Notes under the pieces: model-generated
Database searches by the model: none
What the model was told of the DNA's origin: nothing
The model's input: only the letters and a program-made list of their open reading frames with translations
Position numbers and translations under genes: made by a program
Part shown: in pieces, positions 54,326 to 63,300 of the stretch
Position numbering within the stretch: the first letter of the stretch is position 1
Layout: each line of letters begins with the position of its first letter
Source: Patiria miniata
Taxonomy: Eukaryota; Echinodermata; Asteroidea; Valvatida; Asterinidae
Length of the DNA: 64,000 nucleotides
Reading direction: 5' to 3'
Assembly (NCBI RefSeq): GCF_015706575.1
Contig: NW_024037055.1
Location: forward strand, 15,104,262 to 15,168,261

Positions 54326-57300
54326 GGGGGGGCTGGAACATTTCATGGGGGGGCATCAAGCAGGGGCGTCAATCGCTTCTCAAAAGTGGGGGGGACATAC
54401 CTTGATCATAACTGATGCAAGCGCGAAGCCCTTACGGCGTGGGGTTCGGGGCCCGCTTAAGGGCCCCGAAAAAAATTGGATTCTAGATGTTCTGTGGTGT
54501 GATTTGAAGCAATTTCTTACGACTTTCCTCCATGCTTTAACTAAGATTTTCTTGGCAAAAGATAATTATTTGAACATCGTTTTCGAGGTTGGAGACATTG
54601 AATCAGCTATCGGTATTCTGAGCTATTGGCGTGGGGTTCGGGGCCCGCCTAAGGGCCCCGAAAAAAAATGGATTTTCGATGCTCTGTGGTGTGATCTGAG
54701 GCAATTTCTTACCACTTTAACCAATAATTATCTTAGCACAAAAGATAATAATTTAAACATAATTTTCGAGGTTTTTTCAGCTAAAGGCATAAGAAAATTT
54801 TGTGAACATTGTTTTCGAGGTTGGAGTCATTGAATCAGCTACCAGAATTCTGAGCTATAGGCGTGGGGTTCGGGGCCCGCTTAAGGGCCCCGAAAAATGT
54901 TGGATTCTAAATGCTTTGTGGTGCTATCCGAGGCAATTTCTGACCACTTTAACCAATATTTTCTAAGCAAAAGATACTGTATCTTAGATACATTGTAGTA
55001 CAAAATAGGGCCCATGGCGTCATGTAGATCAATGATAATTTTTTTAGAAACTCAAAATCTCAGTGGGGGGGGGGGGGGCGACAAGGTTTCATGGGGGGGC
55101 CCCCCCCCCCCCCCCCCCCCCCCCCGGTGGCTACGCCACTGCTGGTAGTTCTGGTCTCAAGTCGCTGTTAGGCATCCTAATTGAAGTGGCGACTGGAGTG
55201 GTCAGCTGCAGCTGTTCTTTTGTTAAGCCGGATGGTGACAGGAGAACTTCCGGTGTGGATTTTACAAAAGTGAGTAAGTCTGTTATTTTTCCGCCTATTT
55301 GCTACCGAATCCCATTTTACCAACTCGATCATTTTGGTGACGCTGGATGTACGATATAATCTTTGAGAACAAATCGGGCAGCTCTGCGTTGAACCTTGTT
55401 CAACATCTGGACGTATTTGGCTTGGTAATAATCAGTAACTGCAGCGGCGTATTCAAGATGAGGTCTGACTAACTGACTAACTCTGCTACGTACAGCAATA
55501 TTAAATATCTTTTTCAATTTAAACGGCCCTTTTCCAGAAAAATTAAGCCAGCGAAACCTACCAACATGAGGAAAAGTGGCAGTCTGACCAGAGTTGGTTA
55601 CTCCGGAATAAACGGCAGGGGTGTCAAAGATTTCTGTCATCTCGTTGCCATGGATTCCCGATAGCTGTCGTACTTCCAGGTGGTATTCTTTAATGCCAGC
55701 TAGATCGTCGGCCCAGCCTTGCCAAGTGATCGTCATTGTTGCCTTTAAAGAGATCCCAAATTAAAGAGATTTTTCAACTAACTCCTTTCCCTCGACAATT
55801 TTGATGCAATGGTCAATTTCACAATGACCAGGTGAACCTATTTTAAAATTCCCTGTCGCACCTAAAATTGGCCGAGCACACTATGTTTTTTTATGATCAA
55901 TCAATGAACGAACCCATTAATTAGCACTTGTATTAAATTGTATAACATCGCATTAACTCCTCCAAAAATCAATAAAACACAGAGTGCTGTGGCTAATGGG
56001 TTAACACAATACAATGCTGTTCAGGTGCCAATGGGGTAACTTTCATATTATTATGTACATTAATGCACATGCTCCTCATCTTTTTAAACTTTTTTTCCCA
56101 TGATGACATTGAGCATGTGAACATTAATCAGCCTTCATCTTTTGACATATTTTAACCTAATTAGGATCGCTTTCATGCAACATATCTAACTTTTTGTATG
56201 GAAATACTTGTATGGAAATTTTTTTTTTTTTACACTTGACAAAAGGCTGACGAATTATTCTCATGTTGAATGCTAGTAGTCACGTCACGTCAACTCTTAA
56301 TTTCTGTTTAAAACTGTCTATACTTGTTTGCTTTGCCTGATCTGCTGCCAACCGCAAGCAACAGGATCAACCTAAAACTCAACCTACCTGTGTGGTGACA
56401 TCGTTCCCTGCATTCAGCATGGTGGTTCGACATCCACTACCGACATTTACACAGTGGTAAGGGTCAACAAAGTCAAAGGTGAAAGTTGAATAGCCAGACA
56501 CTGTCTGTCCATTATAGTAGCGTGTGATGATGGTATTGGAGGAGTCTCTGTTGTAGAGTTTCATGTACCCGCCATTGGTTGAAGATACATCATATCTCAT
56601 TCTGCAACAGGCAAGAATTTTGCAGATATTAAACATAAAAAAATACGAGCTTCCTCAGTACGTTGGCAGTGCTAAGGGGGAAGGGAAGTTTAGTGCATCC
56701 CCCGCTCCCCCGCCCCACTCACACAAATTAAACAAAAGAGAAAGGGAGGGGGAGAAAAGGAATAAACAAAAGAAGTGATTCGAAGTCAACATTTGAATCA
56801 TGCTGTAAAAAAAATGTAAATCCTCTTTTAAGAAATATGAACGATACATTTTTCCAGTTCCTGTTATAAATCTGACATCTATGATTTTGTAATTCTGGAT
56901 ACGCAACTGCGTGTATTCTTCGTCTACGAGTGATTATGTGGAAAAGATGACCTAGCCAACAATTAAAAATTAGTTTGTGATCATTTTCAATGGCATTTAA
57001 AAAGGACATGGACAAAAATGTCCAACTATGGACCATACAATGGCCCGAAGGGAACGTTTGTTAATGTTCTGTTCAATCAGAGTTGCCTCCAATATGGCGG
57101 GCAAAGACTTACACATCTCCACTTGCTGGGGTCCAGAGATTGTAGTTTAAGTTGTACGTGAATTCACAGACAACTAGGATTGCAGCCGGGCTGTCTCGAC
57201 TAAAATACACTCCATTTGTCGTTGTTGAGCAGGATCGAGAGGCTATCGTGTATATAACTGATGTACCTCCTTAATTCATAGGACAAAATGGTAAAACACT

Positions 57301-60300
57301 GATTATTTACAAGATAAAGGAACATTGTGCAGGACAACTCTAGAGAGATGTAATACACACAAATATAGCTGCATTTTGACGACGCCCTTCAAATAAACGA
57401 TGTTCAAGTTTTTCGTTTTGTCCTACATTGCCTGAAAATGATTTATGCGCAATTAAATAAACAAAGAAATAATGGTTGAGACCTGCAAACAATATATTGA
57501 CACGAAACATATACGTTTGCAGCCGTTTTTGGTAAATGGAATTGATTATATTCAGTAAAAAAACGTGTATATCAAATCTTGTCAATGTTAAAGGGGAAGT
57601 CTGTGACTAATCAAACACAGAGAAAAACTTGGTTCCGCCAGTGATTGCGACAGAAACTTTGCAAAGAATGTCACTCTCAACCAAATCACATGCGTGTACA
57701 CCAGCGAGGGGGAGGGGAGCCCCCCCCCCCGAAAAGAAAAGAAAACAAAGAGGAAAAAAGACAGGTGTGAAGTCATATTGCTGGTAATTTAATGCACATG
57801 TAACAACATGGGCGTCCGCAGGGGTGTCAATGGGGGTAGGGTGGGCAAACGTCCCCTCAGCCAACCCTAGTAAAAATGATAAATTGAGAACATATTAGAG
57901 AAAGTGAAAGGGTTTTGAGAGCTTTGCCCCCTCTAAAAACTCCTGGCGACGTCAATGGTGTGCACTTTCACTGTAAATTAAGGAGGTTGAACTCACGATT
58001 AACGTAAGCTTGAACGTTTCCTCCAATCACACCCAGGCTAACGCGCTGTATGTATGGGTGACCACCAGCGGATGGGTTTGGAAGTCCAGTAGGTTGGTAG
58101 GAGCTCTTCCAATTGATCTTGATGCTTGTAAAGTCTGGGACATTGGCGAAGACGGTAGCTGTACTGCCCAGGACCGTGGGTGATTCGAGTGTTGTCGTCC
58201 CCTTGATCAGGGCGGCACGGTGCTCTGATAAGTCTGGAGCTTGACTGCTACCCACTGTAAATATTAAATGAATGAAAAAGAAATACTTCCTCAAAATCTG
58301 TTTGGGTTGATCTTTCTTACCCTTTTTTACTTCCATTTTTTTTTAGGGGAGTCAGTCTCGATATATTAATATTTGCAAAGATGCATTCATCAGTTCTAGT
58401 TTATGTACCCTCTAATAAGATGATACAATGTCAGAAAAAAAGACACTTTGAGGTCAATTTTGTGGTGTACAACAAAACTCTGGGTTGTACTAACACATCT
58501 GGCCTCAATAGCCACAAAAAAGCTTGGACTACTCAAGTGGCATGTGGATAAAATCAGCCAGAAAAAAATGACACAAGCAGGTTAATCAATCCAATGGTTT
58601 TTGTGACATCTAGGCCTATTCATTGGAATTTCTTAGCCAATTGCATCTGAAAAAAAAAACTATGAAAATTATCGGATCATTTTTTTTATTAGGGTTTACC
58701 GAAAGCAAACAGGAAATTTTCTTGAAGCCTGCCGGTAATGCTGAGCCTGCATACTGCCAAAGTTACCAGTGGCATCCCTACATTTTCTCGTAGAAATAGG
58801 ACCCATTTTTGGACCCTAATTTTATCCAATCTACTCTTAGATAATAGCCCAAAAGCTAGGGAGATGATCCTCGTCTATATTTGCACGATTCCACCGATTT
58901 TTAAATTAGACGGTCTCGTTTACAAAAAATTGTGGGGCACTTTTTATGCAAATTAACGACTCGCGTAGAAATTTTTTAAACCCTAATCAAAATTATTGCG
59001 CCCGCTGTCGGTCTTATTGCGCCATTCTGATATATCTTCTGTCTAGCCCCCCCCCAGCAACCCCCCCCCCACCCCCACCACCACCACCAGACCGAAAAAT
59101 ACTAGTAATTAAATACTGTTAAAAAATGTGCTCGTTTATTCAGAAATTCATGAAGCATATTCAAACTGATTGGATGTTTCCAAAGTGTCTTTCCCATTTT
59201 CAAAAGTTCTTTTTAAAAGCCCATCGACCATTAGAGACACACTCTTGGAAAAAAATGGTCCGGTTAACATTGTTTACTTATTTCTTATGATGGGACTTGC
59301 GGTTTGGCCGAAGTCAATTGAGCATGATCGGCTGACTGATAAGGTTTACGTACAAAACCCCGAGCCAACGAGGTTTTTGTATAGAAAGCGGCCGGACCAC
59401 ATTTTGCGAGAGTGTGTCCGTAATGGACAATGACAAAACGCAACACGAAAATAAAGATGGCGATCGCCGCGCGATGTGTACAGTGAGCACGCAAGTCGCG
59501 CTGCACGGCACCAACCGGCCCGTAAAACGCGTAGGAAAATCGTAATTCTACCCCAAGAAAGTGTTCAAAACTACCAAAAAGTGTCATTTAATAACATTGA
59601 GAGAAATCTGCTAATTTAGGTTTCCAATGTCATTTTTTTAGATTAAAAATAAAATCTTGATTCTAATTTGATCAAAACAAACAGGGGTGCTTCACAGCAC
59701 GATCGCCGAAAAATGCGCTTGAAAGAGTGGGAAATCATTGTCCCTGCAGCCGGCGTTGACAGAGGGGAAGGGAAAATACGAAATTTCTTTTTGCTTTTAA
59801 TCTGGCTTTACCAAATTGAACTTACAGGTTCTGCAGTCCGTTCCTGAGAATCCACTGCTGCATGCGCACTGGGCGTCTGCGCAGGAGCCTGGGTAGCAGG
59901 CATTGCTGTCAGTCCTCCAAGAACATTGTTCTAATATTGAAATGAATGTATCAAATAACACACTCAACCAAAAAAGAAAGTCCCCCCTTCCAATACTTTT
60001 TTGTCTAACTCAAAAACTAATCAGCACCTCTCGCTCAAATAACGACTACTCAGTGCATAAATTCCTTAGCAATCCAGCCATATTCTTTATTTGGCCCAAA
60101 TGAGTGATAAAACAGTGATTCGAATTTATGCAATTTATGACCAATGATACCGAAAACAGTTGCACTTTTGTATACGTGCAAGTTGTGGTTTACACTCACC
60201 TTACATGTATACAAAATTGCAACTTTTTTCGGTACCATTTGTCATAAATTGCATAATTGTGTACACAATATCTCTGGGGGGGGGGGTTTGCCAAACAAAG

Positions 60301-63300
60301 AGTTTTGCTGGATTGCTAAGGAATTTCTGTAGTCCTCAGTCGTAATTTTAGCAAGATGTGCCCAGTACTTTTTGAGTTAGACAAAAAAATATTAAGGGGG
60401 GACTTTCTTTTTTGGTTGAGTGTATATATATCCAGGCTTGTTCTTAAATAAGCAAACTATCTCTGAGCAGTTCTGTTCTCCCTAATCTTGCTCAACATCT
60501 TATAAGATCATTCTGGTTAACCTCCACGCTAATGGGAATTCCAAGACGCATTATGATTTATTCTTGTTTAGTTAGTCACAGCTACAAAACTGCCTTTTGT
60601 CGGTGCTTGTAAAATAAAAAAAACTCCAATGAAGAAAATATGAATTTTAGTTGGTGTCACTGACTCTGTGAAACCTAGTTCCTACATCTTGTCTGTCAGT
60701 TTCGCAAAATTGCATCAGAATAAGCACAGAAAGATGCAGCACTATAGCTTAAGTTGCACATGTACAAGTCAAATCATAGACCGTCTTATGGACACCGCCA
60801 TATCTGAGTTATGAGGTTGGGTTGGGTCCGCGGGACCAGGGTGATAGAAAGTCCAAAATCTACAGCTGATCTGTACACACACTGGTGTACGTGTGAATGG
60901 TATGCCTCGCCTACCTGTCTTCGATGGTACCCATCAGTTAATTCTGCTTAATGTGGTCCGAAATGTTGGTGTTGGTGTTGTTTCGAAATGGGTATGCAAG
61001 GTGAAAAGGCCTGACATAAAGTAACGTAAAATACGCCTACTGGTCCACTTACTTCTGCACTCTCTTCCATTATTGACTCTTGAGTAGGCTGCTCCATTGG
61101 GCCCATAGTCTCCATCACACTGGTCACATTGTTGGTCAGTGGCAGTGGTGCAATGCAACTGGCCAAAAACACAGTGTGATATTGGTGAACATGCTAAAAG
61201 AAAAGAAAATTAAGAGCGATGTAGAAAAGGGGTATCTAAATGAAACTTTAAACCTGCCACAGCATAATGAAAATAACCCCCATCTTTGACTTTTCAAGCT
61301 ACATGCATCATGTTAAAGCGCAAATCATTGGTTTTCCAATGATACCAAATTGATTTATGTAGCTTAATTTATTCCAAAGACACGCCGCAGGAATGTCAAC
61401 AGTGTCCCACCAAACTTCGCCGACCTCATTTCGAGAAAAACGGCATTGGAAAAAAGAGATACGCATTGCGCCGCCATTTTGAATTTATGCAAATTAGGCA
61501 TATTTCCACAACTTGGATTTTTTGGGACTTTTTTAAGGACCTTACAGAAATGCACTGTGGTGTGATATTTATGTATACAAAACTGAACTTGTATTTTCAG
61601 GGAAAATCCAATGTCAACATGTCCACACATGGCAGCCATGATTTTAATTTTTATTTATGCAAATTAATATACGGCATTTATGCAAATTATTACGCGGCAT
61701 TTGGCAAATTTGGAAAACATAGGGATCTCAAAAGGTACCCAAGACTAATAGTGAAAAATTGGAAATTGTTGTTTAAATTACCCCAAAAAGCAATGTAGAT
61801 CGAGAGTTATGGCCAAATCAATATGAAAATCATATAATTAGTGGCCATTTTGAATTTATGCAAATTAGGTATATTTCCACCACTTGGATTTTTTCGAAAG
61901 CAGATCAGGCAAAGTAAACTACAGTATGGGTTTAATAATTGTTAAAAGTGCAACCATTTGTAGTTCCAATTGTCTACTGTAATTTTTTTTAAAACAAGTT
62001 CAACTTTGGCTTGAAGGGGGGGGGGTGTTACTTGATATATGCCCAAGTGTTTAATTCAAACTGCGTCCCCAATAATATTTGATTACACTGTGGTTGAAGC
62101 AGTGAAACTTACCTTGGCAGGTGCTGTAGGCAGGGTTCCATGTCTTTCCTATCACACATGTGACAGTCGGAGGCTTTGCAGGAAAATAGTAACCTCTGTC
62201 GCAGGTATAACGTAAACTAGCACCTGCATACTCATAGTTACCAAGGTTGTAACTGTAAGGACGGGATACAGAGTATGATCCATGACTTGGTTGTCCAGGC
62301 TTGTAGCACAGACCATTCCTTGCTGGGATGAAGGAAAATTGATTGTGAGGAAGGAGTCAGTTTTTACACTTTTTGTGTAAATTCTTTGCAAAGTCTCATT
62401 TTAAAAAAAATTAATAATTGCATAATAAAGTTGAAAAAGCACTTGAATATAATTTCTGAGATGAGCAAATAAAAGAAAATATAGGAAAACAAAAAGGAAA
62501 TTCCTGACTGAGGATAAGCAAATACAAAGGGGCTGCGGGGACTGCATATATAATCTGGCCCCTCTGTACAGCAGCCAAGTTATCCAATACCTCTTCTCTT
62601 TGCCCTTAATCTCCTTCCCCCGACAGACAGACATCAATTGGACTAACATTTGTTGGTCACACAAGCTCGACCACTCCATTCTGATTTTTCAGTTCAATTT
62701 AATTCAATTTCATTATCCCTTATAAAATATAAGGAAAGTTCTGTTTAGTTTGACCTTTTACACCACACACAGTAATTAGAATAGTAATTATTTCAGTGTC
62801 TTACTTTGACATTGGGTCTAACCGATGTTCCCCAATACCTATGTTCCCAAATGCCGATGCTCCCCGAAATCCTTATGATTAGGGTTAGGGTGAGTATTAT
62901 GGTTAGGGTTAGGATTAGGGTTAGGATTAGGATTAGGGTTAGGGTTATAGGGTTATAGGGTAAAGGTTTCGGGGAACATCGGTATTGGGGAACATAGGTA
63001 TGCACCCTTTGAAATTCCGGATTCGATCTTAATTGTCAGGCAGCATTTTACATTCATTTATAACAATCAAAACAAAACAATCATGCTTCATGTCTCACCT
63101 CTGTAGACTTCAATGCGATCTGATCCACCACATGTCTCTCCACTGTTTCCTTCACACGTCAAACTGCAGCCAGTTCCACCATTGCCATGCTTGCCATAGT
63201 CAGAATTATCTCCACAGTAGCATTCGTTACCAAACTCCAGTCCCATATAATTATAATTCTTACACTTAGACATGCACCACTGCCAAGACATGGAACTCTC

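Larger units (their letters stand above)
54050..55520 (-). mobile_element. LINE 3' fragment interrupted by a hAT-like element
   Basis: On the - strand, 55520-55360 reads VSQLVRPHLEYAAAV and MLNKVQRRAARFVLKDY, and 54250-54127 reads FFPRTVVDWNQLPQSITSLK, both standard C-terminal blocks of non-LTR retrotransposon ORF2. They are separated by the 885 bp insertion at 54257-55141. The 3' end has an (atcttc)n tail near 54055-54075. Confidence 0.82.
53746..55561 (-). other. gene B intron 9
   Basis: 1.8 kb against about 0.55 kb in gene A. The difference is a LINE fragment split by a hAT-like element (see entries). Confidence 0.7.

Noticed and set aside
54270..54833. 187-residue frame starting with a glycine run
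   Set aside because: It lies wholly inside the hAT-like element and is produced by the G homopolymer and GC hairpin modules.
55329..55561. Extension of gene B exon 9 into a C-terminal reverse-transcriptase-like peptide
   Set aside because: A good donor (GTAGGT) exists at the same place as in gene A; the downstream frame is an intronic LINE fragment.
59170..59590. Frames in the CpG-rich part of gene B intron 5
   Set aside because: No similarity to any family, no splice sites in keeping, and overlapping frames on both strands; possibly a mobile-element remnant.
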